62,885 nucleotides of DNA from Clostridiales bacterium (lineage in GTDB: Bacteria; Bacillota; Clostridia; Oscillospirales; Oscillospiraceae), in assembly GCA_014799565.1 (NCBI GenBank), contig JAAVHT010000017.1, positions 1 through 62,885 on the forward strand. The letters are read 5' to 3'. Shown here piece after piece: positions 24,390 to 32,543 of this stretch. Position 1 is the first letter of the stretch, and each line of letters opens with the position of its first letter. A model generated the notes under the pieces. That model saw nothing but the letters and a program-made list of their open reading frames with translations. It was not told the DNA's origin and did not search any database. The translations under genes and the position numbers were made by a program.

Positions 24390-25085
24390 TTACACGAACT
24401 TACCGGTGTTCAGCTTCACGCCGGGGCCCATGGTGGAGGCGGCGACGCAGCTCTTGACGTACTGGCCCTTGGCGGCGGCGGGCTTGGCCTTGACAATGGC
24501 GCCCATGAGAGCGGCCAGGTTGTCGCCCAGCTTCTCGGGGCCGAAGGAGACCTTGCCGATGGGGCAGTGGATGATGTTGGTCTTGTCCAGACGATACTCC
24601 ACCTTACCGGCTTTGATCTCGTTGACGGCCTGGGTCACGTTGGGGGTGACGGTGCCGGCCTTGGGAGAGGGCATCAGGCCCTTGGGGCCCAGAACCTTAC
24701 CCAGACGGCCCACGACGCCCATCATGTCGGGAGTGGCCACGACCACGTCGAAGTCGAACCAGTTTTCCTTCTGGATCTTCTCCACCATGTCCATATCGCC
24801 CACGAAGTCGGCGCCGGCGGCGCGGGCCTCGTCGGCCTTGTCGCCCTTGGCGAAGACCAGCACGCGGGCGGTCTTGCCGGTGCCGTGGGGGAGGACGATG
24901 GCGCCGCGGACCTGCTGGTCGGCGTGGCGGGAGTCCACGCCCAGCTTTACGTGCAGCTCTACGGTTTCGTCGAACTTGGCGGTGGCGGTCTTGATGACCA
25001 TTTCCATTGCCTCGGTCACGTCATACTGGACAGAGCGGTCGATGAGCTTCGCGCTGTCCACATACTTTTTGCCTTTCTTAGCCAT
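24390..25085 (-). CDS. rplA: 50S ribosomal protein L1
   Basis: This 231-residue protein of the L1 stalk is full length. Family motifs are visible: MAKKGKKY at the start, [35 protein letters not shown] and [10 protein letters not shown]. It lies 18 bp downstream of rplK in the rpmG-secE-nusG-rplK-rplA unit and ends at a bidirectional terminator. Confidence 0.97.
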   Translation of the reverse strand: MAKKGKKYVDSAKLIDRSVQYDVTEAMEMVIKTATAKFDETVELHVKLGVDSRHADQQVRGAIVLPHGTGKTARVLVFAKGDKADEARAAGADFVGDMDMVEKIQKENWFDFDVVVATPDMMGVVGRLGKVLGPKGLMPSPKAGTVTPNVTQAVNEIKAGKVEYRLDKTNIIHCPIGKVSFGPEKLGDNLAALMGAIVKAKPAAAKGQYVKSCVAASTMGPGVKLNTGKFV

Positions 25086-25103
25086 AACTGCTTCCTCCTT
25101 CCC

Positions 25104-25529
25104 TTACTCTTCCACCAGCACGCCCATGGAGCGGGCAGTACCGGCGATCATGCTCATGGCGGCCTCCAGGCTGGCGGCGTTCAGGTCGGGCATCTTGGTC
25201 TCGGCGATCTTCTGGCAGTCGGCCTTGGACAGGGTGGCCACCTTGGTCTTATTGGGCACGCCGGAGCCGGACTCGATGTTGCACGCCTTCTTGATGAGCA
25301 CGGCGGCGGGAGGAGTCTTGGTGATGAAGGAGAAGGAGCGGTCGGCGTACACGGTGATGACCACGGGGATGATGAGGCCCATGTCCTTCTTGGTGCGCTC
25401 GTTGAACTCCTTGGTGAAAGCGGCGATGTTCACGCCATGCTGGCCCAGGGCGGGGCCCACAGGGGGGGCCGGAGTTGCCTGGCCGGCGGGGATTTGCAGC
25501 TTGACATATCCAGTAATTTTCTGTGCCAT
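25104..25529 (-). CDS. rplK: 50S ribosomal protein L11
   Basis: This 141-residue protein of the GTPase centre shows the family pattern [34 protein letters not shown] and ARSMGV near the end. The start at 25529 is fixed by AGGAGGTGC 8 nt upstream; an upstream start adds only four residues. Confidence 0.97.
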   Translation of the reverse strand: MAQKITGYVKLQIPAGQATPAPPVGPALGQHGVNIAAFTKEFNERTKKDMGLIIPVVITVYADRSFSFITKTPPAAVLIKKACNIESGSGVPNKTKVATLSKADCQKIAETKMPDLNAASLEAAMSMIAGTARSMGVLVEE

Positions 25530-25630
25530 TTGAAACAGCACCTCCTACATAAGATGTGGTGGTGACGAAGCCCGGCTGGGCTTCTCCCACGGACGGGCTT
25601 TGTACCCGCCATTTGACCGAAACCGGTCGT

Positions 25631-26149
25631 TTAGATTGTTTCGACCTGATCCAGCTCCAGTTCGACGGGGGTCTCCCGTCCGAACATAGACACGACGACC
25701 TTGACCTTGCCGCGGTCGGTGTCCAACTCCTCCACCGTGCCGATGAAGGAGGCCAGGGCGCCATCGGTGATCTTCACGCTGTCGCCCACGTTGTAGCCCA
25801 CCACGACCTCGCGCTTTTCCACACCCAAGGCGGCGATCTCCTCGTCGGTGAGGGGGATGGCCTTGTTGGCCGCGCCTACGAAGCCGGTGACGCCGCGGAT
25901 GTTGCGCACCAGGTGCCAGGTCTCGTCGGTCATGATCATCTTGACCAGCACGTAGCCGGGGAACACCTTGCGCTCCACGGTCTTGGGGCCGTTGTCGGTG
26001 ATTTCGGTGACGGTCTCCATGGGGATGGTCACCTCGGTGATGAGGTCGTGCATATTGCGGTTTTCCACTGCCTGCTCGATGGATACGGCCACGGTGTTCT
26101 CATAGCCGGAGTAGGTGTGGGCCACATACCACTTCAGTTCGTCCGCCAT
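25631..26149 (-). CDS. nusG: Transcription termination/antitermination factor NusG
   Basis: This 172-residue protein has the NGN domain (WYVAHTYSGYENTVA, FPGYVLVKM) and a C-terminal KOW domain (VGDSVKITDGALASFIGTVE). It binds RNA polymerase and links it to ribosomes or Rho. The start at 26149 gives the normal length and is 5 bp from secE. Confidence 0.96.
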   Translation of the reverse strand: MADELKWYVAHTYSGYENTVAVSIEQAVENRNMHDLITEVTIPMETVTEITDNGPKTVERKVFPGYVLVKMIMTDETWHLVRNIRGVTGFVGAANKAIPLTDEEIAALGVEKREVVVGYNVGDSVKITDGALASFIGTVEELDTDRGKVKVVVSMFGRETPVELELDQVETI

Positions 26150-26154
26150 AGAGG

Positions 26155-26436
26155 TTAACCGAAGAGCTGGAGCAGGGCGTCGATCACTGCGCGGGCGAGG
26201 AAGTCGAACACCCAGATGAAGATGCCCACAAAGATGACGCACATGATGACGATGCCCACGTTTTTCAGCGTATCCTTGGCGGAGGGCCAGGTGACCTTTT
26301 TCAGCTCACCCTTCAGATCCTTGAACCAGCGCAGGATGCGGTTGGGCTTCTTATCCTTCTTCTTGGGGGCCTTGGCCTTCTTGTCAGAGCTTACGGACTC
26401 CTTCGGGGCCTTATCCCGCTTTTCCTGTTCAGACAT
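26155..26436 (-). CDS. secE: Preprotein translocase subunit SecE
   Basis: This 93-residue protein has a long, highly charged N-terminal tail, then RILRWFKDLKGELKKVTWPS, the conserved amphipathic helix of SecE, and one membrane segment. It is part of the SecYEG channel. It lies between rpmG and nusG as in most bacteria. Confidence 0.95.
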   Translation of the reverse strand: MSEQEKRDKAPKESVSSDKKAKAPKKKDKKPNRILRWFKDLKGELKKVTWPSAKDTLKNVGIVIMCVIFVGIFIWVFDFLARAVIDALLQLFG

Positions 26437-26471
26437 TTACGTTTACCCTTCTTTCCTTTGAGCGGCGCCCA

Positions 26472-26636
26472 TTACTTGGTTTCGGTGTGCTTCGTGTGCT
26501 TCCTGCAGAAGGGGCAGTACTTGTTGAGCTCCAGGCGCTCGGTGGTGTTGCGCTTGTTCTTCTTGGTGTTGTAGTTACGCTGCTTGCACTCGGAGCAGCG
26601 CAGCACAATCTTCACACGGTTTCCGGCTTTCGCCAT
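26472..26636 (-). CDS. rpmG: 50S ribosomal protein L33, zinc-binding form
   Basis: This 54-residue protein starts at ATG 26636 behind a GGAGGTG site. It has two Cys pairs (CSEC and CPFC), so it is the C+ zinc-binding form. It heads the secE-nusG-rplK-rplA unit behind the promoter at 26851-26879. Confidence 0.95.
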   Translation of the reverse strand: MAKAGNRVKIVLRCSECKQRNYNTKKNKRNTTERLELNKYCPFCRKHTKHTETK

Positions 26637-26850
26637 TCTCGGCACCTCCTTTTGAATTTGGCCGTCCAACGAAAAAGCGCCGGATCGGCCTTTGCCGACT
26701 CCAGCGCTTCAAACGGGCGGAATACACCCATTCACAGCTACGGGGAATCGGCCAATTGCCTCCCTGTGGTTCTCATGGGAGAGGTCAGGGTTTTTGTGGA
26801 TATCCCGTAAAAATACGCACAAAAAGAAAGCCCTGCTCACAGGTGCTGAT
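26637..26850 (-). other. rpmG 5' untranslated region
   Basis: About 215 nt lie between the rpmG promoter and its start. A dyad around AGCGCCGG and CCAGCGCT (about 26675-26710) is visible. No known leader class was recognised and there is no gene. Confidence 0.4.
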
Positions 26851-26879
26851 AGTTTATCACACCAAGAGGGGCTTGTCAA
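26851..26879 (-). promoter_or_regulatory. Promoter for rpmG-secE-nusG-rplK-rplA
   Basis: On the minus strand TTGACA (26879-26874), 17 bp, and TAAACT (26856-26851). The -35 box overlaps the -35 box of the divergent ruvX promoter. Confidence 0.8.
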
Positions 26880-26901
26880 GCATTCTTTTTTTAATTATAA
26901 T
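26873..26901 (+). promoter_or_regulatory. Promoter for ruvX
   Basis: TTGTCA (26873-26878), a 17-bp spacer and consensus TATAAT (26896-26901), 66 bp upstream of the ruvX start. The -35 hexamer shares five bases with that of the opposite promoter. Confidence 0.75.
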
Positions 26902-26967
26902 GTGTTAATCGCGTTCCCCCGCATGGGTGCGGGAAACCATTATCACTTCACGATTGGAGGAATCAGG

Positions 26968-27387
26968 ATGCGCGTCATAGCCATTGATTACGGCGACGCC
27001 CGCACGGGGGTGGCGGTGTCCGACGCCGCCGGGATGCTGGCGGGGTATACCACGGTGATCCAATCCCGCCAGCCTGAGCGGGTGGCGGAGGAGATCGCCA
27101 AGATTGCGGCGGAGCGGCAGGCGGAGGAGCTGGTGATGGGCTTCCCCCGGAACATGGATGGCACCGAGGGCCCTAGGGCCGAGCTGTACCGCGCCTTTGC
27201 CGCCCTGGTGGAGGAGAAAACGGGGATGCCCGTGAAGCTGTGGGACGAGCGCCGCACCACTATCGAGGCCCACCAGATCCTCCACGCCTCGGGGAAGAAG
27301 ATGAAGGCTCACAAAAAGAACGTGGACGCGGTGGCGGCGAGTTTGATCTTGGAGGGCTATCTCACTTGGAGGGCGAGGAATCTATAA
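26968..27387 (+). CDS. ruvX: RuvX/YqgF family RNase H-fold protein (putative pre-16S rRNA nuclease)
   Basis: This 139-residue protein has the YqgF pattern: MRVIAIDYGDARTGVAVSD with the first catalytic-type Asp, ELVMGFPRNMDGTEG, LWDERRTT and HKKNVDAVAASLILEGYL. Family members trim the 16S rRNA 5' end. ATG 26968 is preceded by GGAGG. It is closed by a terminator at 27390-27418. Confidence 0.92.
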   Translation: MRVIAIDYGDARTGVAVSDAAGMLAGYTTVIQSRQPERVAEEIAKIAAERQAEELVMGFPRNMDGTEGPRAELYRAFAALVEEKTGMPVKLWDERRTTIEAHQILHASGKKMKAHKKNVDAVAASLILEGYLTWRARNL

Positions 27388-27389
27388 GA

Positions 27390-27418
27390 AAGCGGCGGAG
27401 CGATGCTCCGCCGCTTTT
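27390..27418. terminator. Terminator between ruvX and ackA
   Basis: AAGCGGCGGAGC and GCTCCGCCGCTT form a 12-bp perfect stem with a GAT loop and a T-rich tail. It can serve both converging genes. Confidence 0.85.
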
Positions 27419-27429
27419 ACAACTTAAAA

Positions 27430-28623
27430 TTACACCAATGCCGCAGTCTCCAGCGCGATCATGAGCTCCTCGTTGGTGGGGATGAGCAGCACCTTCACCT
27501 TGGAGTCGATGGCGGAGATGATGGCCTCCTTGCCCCGGATGTTGTTGGCGTCGGGATCCATCTTCACGCCCATGAACTCCAGCCCAGAGGCGATGGCCAT
27601 GCGCTGCTGGGCATCGTTCTCGCCCACGCCGGCGGTGAAGATGATGGCGTCCACTCCGCCCATGGCGGCGGCGTAAGCGCCGATATACTTTTTCACGCCG
27701 TAGTTGAACAGATCAAGCGCCAGCGCGGCCCGCTCGTTGCCGCTGTCTCGGGCGGCGCACAGGTCACGGAAGTCGGAGGACACGCCGGACACGCCCTGCA
27801 CGCCCGACTTCTTGTTCAGTACATTGAGCATCTCCTTGATGTCCATGCCGTACTTGTTCATCAGGTACTCCAGGATGCCCGGATCCAGGTCGCCGGAGCG
27901 GGTGCCCATGGGTACGCCGGCCAGGGGGGTGAAGCCCATGGAGGTGTCCACGCTCTTGCCGTGCGCCACGGCGGCCACGGAGGAGCCATTGCCCAGGTGG
28001 CAGGAGATGAGTTTCAGGGCCTCGATGGGCTTGCCCAGCATATCGGCGGCCCGCTGGGTGACATACTTGTGGCTGGTACCATGGAAGCCGTAGCGGCGCA
28101 CCTTGTCCTGCGCGTAGTACTCATAGGGCAGGGCGTAGGTGTAGGCCACGGGGGGCATGGTCTGGTGGAAGGCGGTGTCGAACACGGCCACCTGGGGCAC
28201 GTCGGGGCCCATGACGGCGGCGCACGCCTTGACGCCCAGAATATTGGCGGGGTTGTGCAGGGGGGCCAGGGGGACACAGGCCTCCATGGCGGCCATGACC
28301 TCGCCGTCGATGCGCACGGAGTGGGCGAAGGTCTCGCCGCCGTGCACCACGCGATGACCCACCGCGTCGATCTCCTTCATAGAGGCGATGACGCCGTTGG
28401 AGGGATCCACCAGGGCGTCCAATACCGCCTGGATGGCCTCGGAATGGGTGGGCATGGCCACGTCCTGGGCGTCCACCGTGGTTTTGCCGGGGGCCTTGTA
28501 AGTGAATTTGCCATCGATGCCGATGCGCTCGCACAGTCCTTTGGCAAGCACCTCTTGGCTGTCGGTGTCCAGCAGCTGATATTTCAGGGACGAGCTGCCG
28601 GCGTTGATGACGAGAACTTTCAT
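27430..28623 (-). CDS. ackA: Acetate kinase
   Basis: This 397-residue enzyme makes ATP from acetyl phosphate, the last step of acetate fermentation. It shows VLVINAGSSSLKYQL at the start, GHRVVHGG, FDTAFHQTMP, YGFHGTSHKYV, SCHLGNGSSV and FTAGVGEN, all family signatures. ATG 28623 is preceded by AAAGGAG. No phosphotransacetylase gene is adjacent. Confidence 0.97.
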   Translation of the reverse strand: MKVLVINAGSSSLKYQLLDTDSQEVLAKGLCERIGIDGKFTYKAPGKTTVDAQDVAMPTHSEAIQAVLDALVDPSNGVIASMKEIDAVGHRVVHGGETFAHSVRIDGEVMAAMEACVPLAPLHNPANILGVKACAAVMGPDVPQVAVFDTAFHQTMPPVAYTYALPYEYYAQDKVRRYGFHGTSHKYVTQRAADMLGKPIEALKLISCHLGNGSSVAAVAHGKSVDTSMGFTPLAGVPMGTRSGDLDPGILEYLMNKYGMDIKEMLNVLNKKSGVQGVSGVSSDFRDLCAARDSGNERAALALDLFNYGVKKYIGAYAAAMGGVDAIIFTAGVGENDAQQRMAIASGLEFMGVKMDPDANNIRGKEAIISAIDSKVKVLLIPTNEELMIALETAALV

Positions 28624-28830
28624 GTTCCGCACTCCTTTGCCACGATTCCCAGTTCCTGGAAAATGAGTTAACTGGGTATTTACTTTGTCCCGCTTCTGGA
28701 ATATAATGAAAGCTGGCCAAAAGCAGGAACGGCCGCGTGGCGGTCGTATACTGAGGAATATTATACTACGGGCGACGGAATATCGCAAGTATTTTTTGCA
28801 AATTGCCGAAAATAGTGGGAGGGCTGCTGG

Positions 28831-29955
28831 ATGGGCGTTGTGGGTATCGTGGCCGAGTACAATCCCTTTCATACCGGGCACGCCTTCCACATCGCCCAGA
28901 CCCGTCGGCAGTTGGGGGAGTGCGCTGTTGTCGCGGTGATGAGCGGAAACTTCGTCCAGCGGGGGGACTGCGCCGTGCTGGACAAGTGGAGCCGGGTTCG
29001 GGCCGCCCTGGAGGGGGGCGTGGATCTGGTGCTGGAGCTGCCCACGGTGTTTGCCGTGTCCTCGGCGGAATGCTTTGCACAGGGGGCTGTGGAGCTGTTA
29101 GCGTCCACCGGTGTGGTGACCCATCTCTCCTTCGGCAGCGAGTGCGGCGATGTTGACAAGCTCCGGCAGGTGGCGGACTGTCTGGACAGCGATGTCTACC
29201 GGGCGGGACTGCGCCGGTTTTTGGATGAAGGGATGCCCTTTGCCGCCTGCCGCCAGGCGGTGGTGCGGGGACTGCTGGGGGAGGATTTGGCAAGTTTGCT
29301 GTCCCAGCCCAACAACAACCTGGGCATCGAGTATATCCGGGCGCTGAACGCCATGAAAAGTGACATTCAGCCCGTCACTGTCCTCCGGGCGGGGGCGGCC
29401 CACGATGGGGGAGACCACCCGGACTACCCATCCGCCTCCTTTTTGCGGGGGCAGATTCTGTCCGAGGCGCTGAGTGCGGACAACCCTGCCAGCCTGAAAT
29501 ACGGCGAGCGGGGGGCGCTGGCCGTCCTGCGCGCCATGGACGAGGAGGACTTCGCCGTCCTGCCCGACTGCGGAGAGGGGCTGTCCCACCGGCTGTACCG
29601 GGCGGCACGGCAGGGCCGCACCTTGGAGGAGGTCTATGACCTGGCCAAGACCAAGCGCTACGCCCATTCCCGCATCCGGCGGGCCGTCCTGTGGGGGGCG
29701 CTGGGGCTGAGGGAGTGCGACCGGCCCGATTTTCCCCCCTATATCCGGGTGCTGGGGGCTACTGGCCGGGGCAGGGAAGTGCTGAGAGAGATGAAAGAGA
29801 CGGCGCGCCTGCCCGTCATCACCAAGCCTGCCCACGGCAGGGGAATCCCTCTGCTGGAGCTGGAGGCCCGGTGTACGGATTTTTACCAGCTGTGCTGTCA
29901 AAAACCCGGCCCCTGCGGGCTGGAATGGACGACGAACCCTGTTATGCTTCTTTAA
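28831..29955 (+). CDS. tmcAL: tRNA(Met) cytidine acetate ligase
   Basis: This 374-residue protein uses acetate and ATP to make ac4C34 in elongator tRNA-Met. The nucleotidyltransferase start VGIVAEYNPFHTGHAFHI is diagnostic, followed by VMSGNFVQRGD, a PNNNLGIEYI box and KRYAHSRIRR. ATG 28831 has GGGAGG 8 nt upstream. It is divergent from acetate kinase, which also uses acetate. Confidence 0.92.
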   Translation: MGVVGIVAEYNPFHTGHAFHIAQTRRQLGECAVVAVMSGNFVQRGDCAVLDKWSRVRAALEGGVDLVLELPTVFAVSSAECFAQGAVELLASTGVVTHLSFGSECGDVDKLRQVADCLDSDVYRAGLRRFLDEGMPFAACRQAVVRGLLGEDLASLLSQPNNNLGIEYIRALNAMKSDIQPVTVLRAGAAHDGGDHPDYPSASFLRGQILSEALSADNPASLKYGERGALAVLRAMDEEDFAVLPDCGEGLSHRLYRAARQGRTLEEVYDLAKTKRYAHSRIRRAVLWGALGLRECDRPDFPPYIRVLGATGRGREVLREMKETARLPVITKPAHGRGIPLLELEARCTDFYQLCCQKPGPCGLEWTTNPVMLL

Positions 29956-29981
29956 AATTCAAATCGAAAGGGAGTTTTTAA

Positions 29982-31199
29982 ATGCGCGCTTACGAAAGAC
30001 TGTTGAAGTACGTCAAGATCCACACCACCTCCTCCGACCAGACGGGGGTCACCCCGTCCACTCCCTGCCAGTGGGATCTGGCCCGGGCGCTGGTGGACGA
30101 GCTGAAGGAACTGGGGCTGGAAAATCCCAGTGTGGATGAAAACTGCGTCGTCACCGCCTGGCTTCCCGCCGCGCCCGGGTGCGAGGACGCCCCTGCCCTG
30201 GGCCTGCTGGCCCACATGGACACCTCCCCGGCCTTCTCCGGGGAGAACGTGAACCCCATCCTCCACGAGAACTATGACGGCGGCGACATCCCGCTGCCGA
30301 AAGAGGGCCGGGTCATCAAGGCGGCGGACTTCCCCTTCCTGGCGGGCTTGAAAGGCAAGACCCTCATCACCGCCGACGGCTCCACCCTGCTGGGGGCGGA
30401 CGACAAGGCGGGCATCGCGGAGATCATGACGCTGTGCGAGCGGCTGATCGAGGAGAAGCTCCCCCATGGGCGGCTGTGCGTCGCCTTCACTCCCGACGAG
30501 GAGATCGGCGAGGGCCCCGACCACATTGACGTACACGCCTTTGGGGCCAAATACGCCTACACCGTGGACGGCTCCGCCGCCGGTTCCATTGAGTATGAGA
30601 ACTTCAACGCCGCCTCCGCCAAGGTGGACATCACCGGCGTATCCGTTCACCCCGGTTCCGCCAAGGACGTGATGGAGAACGCACTGCTCATCGCCCAGGA
30701 GTTCAATGCCCTGCTGCCGGCCGACGCCATCCCCGCGAAAACCGAGGGCTATCAGGGCTTCTTCCACCTGGACGCCATGGCGGGCGCTACCGCCTCCGCC
30801 CATATGGAGTATATCATCCGGGATCACGACAAGGGCGAGTTCGTGGTCAAGCAGGGGCTGATGAAACGCGCCGCCGCCCAGGTTCAGGCCGCCCACCCCA
30901 CGGCGAAGGTGGAGCTCACCCTCAAGGACAGCTACTACAACATGAAGGAAAAGCTGATGGACTGTATGCACCTGGTGGACAACGCCAAAAAGGCGGCGGA
31001 GCTGGCGGGGCTCACCCCGACCACAGAGCCCATCCGGGGCGGTACTGACGGGGCTCGGCTGAGTTATATGGGCCTGCCCTGCCCCAACCTGGGCACCGGC
31101 GGCTACAATTTCCACGGCCCGCTGGAGCTGGCCTGTGTGGAGGAGATGGACGCCGTGGTGGACATTCTTGTCAATATTGTGTCCCTGTACAGCAAATGA
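29982..31199 (+). CDS. pepT: Peptidase T (tripeptide aminopeptidase, M20B)
   Basis: This 405-residue zinc peptidase removes the N-terminal residue of tripeptides in the cytoplasm. It has the metal and catalytic motifs LAHMDTSPAFSG, LLGADDKAGIAEI, TPDEEIGEG, HPGSAKD and RGGTDGARLSYMGLPCPN. GGGAG lies upstream of the ATG, and it follows tmcAL by 26 bp, so the two may be co-transcribed. Confidence 0.95.
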   Translation: MRAYERLLKYVKIHTTSSDQTGVTPSTPCQWDLARALVDELKELGLENPSVDENCVVTAWLPAAPGCEDAPALGLLAHMDTSPAFSGENVNPILHENYDGGDIPLPKEGRVIKAADFPFLAGLKGKTLITADGSTLLGADDKAGIAEIMTLCERLIEEKLPHGRLCVAFTPDEEIGEGPDHIDVHAFGAKYAYTVDGSAAGSIEYENFNAASAKVDITGVSVHPGSAKDVMENALLIAQEFNALLPADAIPAKTEGYQGFFHLDAMAGATASAHMEYIIRDHDKGEFVVKQGLMKRAAAQVQAAHPTAKVELTLKDSYYNMKEKLMDCMHLVDNAKKAAELAGLTPTTEPIRGGTDGARLSYMGLPCPNLGTGGYNFHGPLELACVEEMDAVVDILVNIVSLYSK

Positions 31200-31272
31200 T
31201 TTACAGTTTATTGATTACTTTCCAGTGTGATTGGGGTAAAATGCTGTCAAAGCCTGTAAAGGAGGCGTTTTC

Positions 31273-32118
31273 GTGATTTACCGCAACGATCACTACGGCC
31301 CTATCGACCGCTTCTGCGCCAAGCACCCCCGCTTTGGCATTCCCAATCTGATGATGTACCTGGCCATTGCCCAGGTGGCGGTGGGCCTGGTGGATCTGAT
31401 TATGGATGGGTGGCTGACCGCGCTGATGATGTTCAGCGCGCCCCACATCTTTGCCGGGCAGGTCTGGCGGCTGGTGACCTTTGTCGTGGTGCCCTCCAGC
31501 AGCAACCCCTTCTATCTCGTGCTGGGCTGCTATGTCTACTATTGGACGGGCCAGATGCTGGAGCGGGAGTGGGGCACCGCCAAGTTCAACCTGTTTTACC
31601 TGTGCGGCGTGGTGCTGTCCATTCTGCTGGGGTTGGCGGTGGGCTATGCCAACATCTATTACATTAACCTGTCCATTTTCCTGGTCATTGCCACTTTGTA
31701 TGGCGAGATGCAGGTGCTGTTTATGATGGTCGTTCCCATCAAGATGAAATGGCTGGCCATTTTAGATGTGGTGCTGATCCTGGTGGATGTGGTGCGGTTC
31801 GCCCAGATGGGGGCCTGGTTCTTTGCCCTGGCCCCTCTGGCCAGCTTTTTGAACTATTTTATCTTCACGTGGTCTTTCTGGTCCATGAAGCTGGGCTTTG
31901 TCCGCCGCCGGGCGGACCCCCAGGTCATCAACTTCAAAAAGGCCCAGAAGCAGGCCCAGAAAAAGGCGAGGGAAACCGGCGGGTATCTGCACAAGTGCGC
32001 CGTGTGCGGCCTCACCGATGAGGACGACCCTGCTATGGAATTCCGCTACTGCCCCAAGTGCGACGGGTACTACTGCTACTGTGCCAACCACATCAATAAC
32101 CATATCCATATCCATTGA
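31273..32118 (+). CDS. Rhomboid-like membrane protein lacking a clear catalytic Ser, with C-terminal zinc ribbon
   Basis: This 281-residue protein starts at GTG 31273 behind AAAGGAGG. It has about six membrane segments in a rhomboid-like layout (WRLVTFVVVPSSSNPFYLVL, then GQMLEREWGTAKFNLFYLCG). Where rhomboids have GxSG, here there is YYINLSIFLVIA, so the protein may be an inactive relative. The tail has CAVCG...CPKCDGYYCYC, a zinc-ribbon-like cluster ending in an His/Asn-rich end. The function is unknown. It is followed by a terminator. Confidence 0.7.
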   Translation: MIYRNDHYGPIDRFCAKHPRFGIPNLMMYLAIAQVAVGLVDLIMDGWLTALMMFSAPHIFAGQVWRLVTFVVVPSSSNPFYLVLGCYVYYWTGQMLEREWGTAKFNLFYLCGVVLSILLGLAVGYANIYYINLSIFLVIATLYGEMQVLFMMVVPIKMKWLAILDVVLILVDVVRFAQMGAWFFALAPLASFLNYFIFTWSFWSMKLGFVRRRADPQVINFKKAQKQAQKKARETGGYLHKCAVCGLTDEDDPAMEFRYCPKCDGYYCYCANHINNHIHIH

Positions 32119-32128
32119 ACGAAAGCAG

Positions 32129-32155
32129 GACACCCCCGCCGCTGGCGGGGGTGTT
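32129..32155 (+). terminator. Terminator after the rhomboid-like gene
   Basis: ACACCCCCGCC and GGCGGGGGTGT pair around GCT; the tail TCGTATTTCT is moderately T-rich. Confidence 0.7.
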
Positions 32156-32270
32156 CGTATTTCTGCTCGTTCCTTTTCCGTCGAAGTCAGGCACATTGGG
32201 GGACGGCGCGCCATAGGATAGCTTGCGGGCAGTCCGCAGGGCCGCCCGCGCGGGAAAGGAGCAAAGAATC

Positions 32271-32543
32271 ATGTATGAAGCATTGTGTTTGTCCGCTCTC
32301 CGGGAAGGGGAGAGCGCTTATGTGACCGAGGTAAACGCGGGGCCCGCCATGGATCGGCGGCTCACCGACCTGGGGCTGGTGCGGGGTACCCGGGTGACCT
32401 GTGTGCTGCGCAGCCCCGCCGGGGACCCCTGCGCCTATCTCATCCGGGGGGCGCTCATCGCCCTGCGCCGGGCGGATGCGGACGGCGTGGCGTTGGAGAG
32501 GCAGATCCAGGCTGTCCCGGCCCAGGCGGTGGTTACATCATGA
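32271..32543 (+). CDS. feoA: Ferrous iron transport protein A
   Basis: This 90-residue SH3-like protein starts at ATG 32271 behind AAAGGAG. The family pattern is clear: LREGESAYVTEV, RRLTDLGLVRGTRVTCV and YLIRGALIALRR. It overlaps feoB by 4 bp (ATGA), which supports coupling. FeoA assists FeoB in Fe2+ uptake. Confidence 0.9.
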   Translation: MYEALCLSALREGESAYVTEVNAGPAMDRRLTDLGLVRGTRVTCVLRSPAGDPCAYLIRGALIALRRADADGVALERQIQAVPAQAVVTS

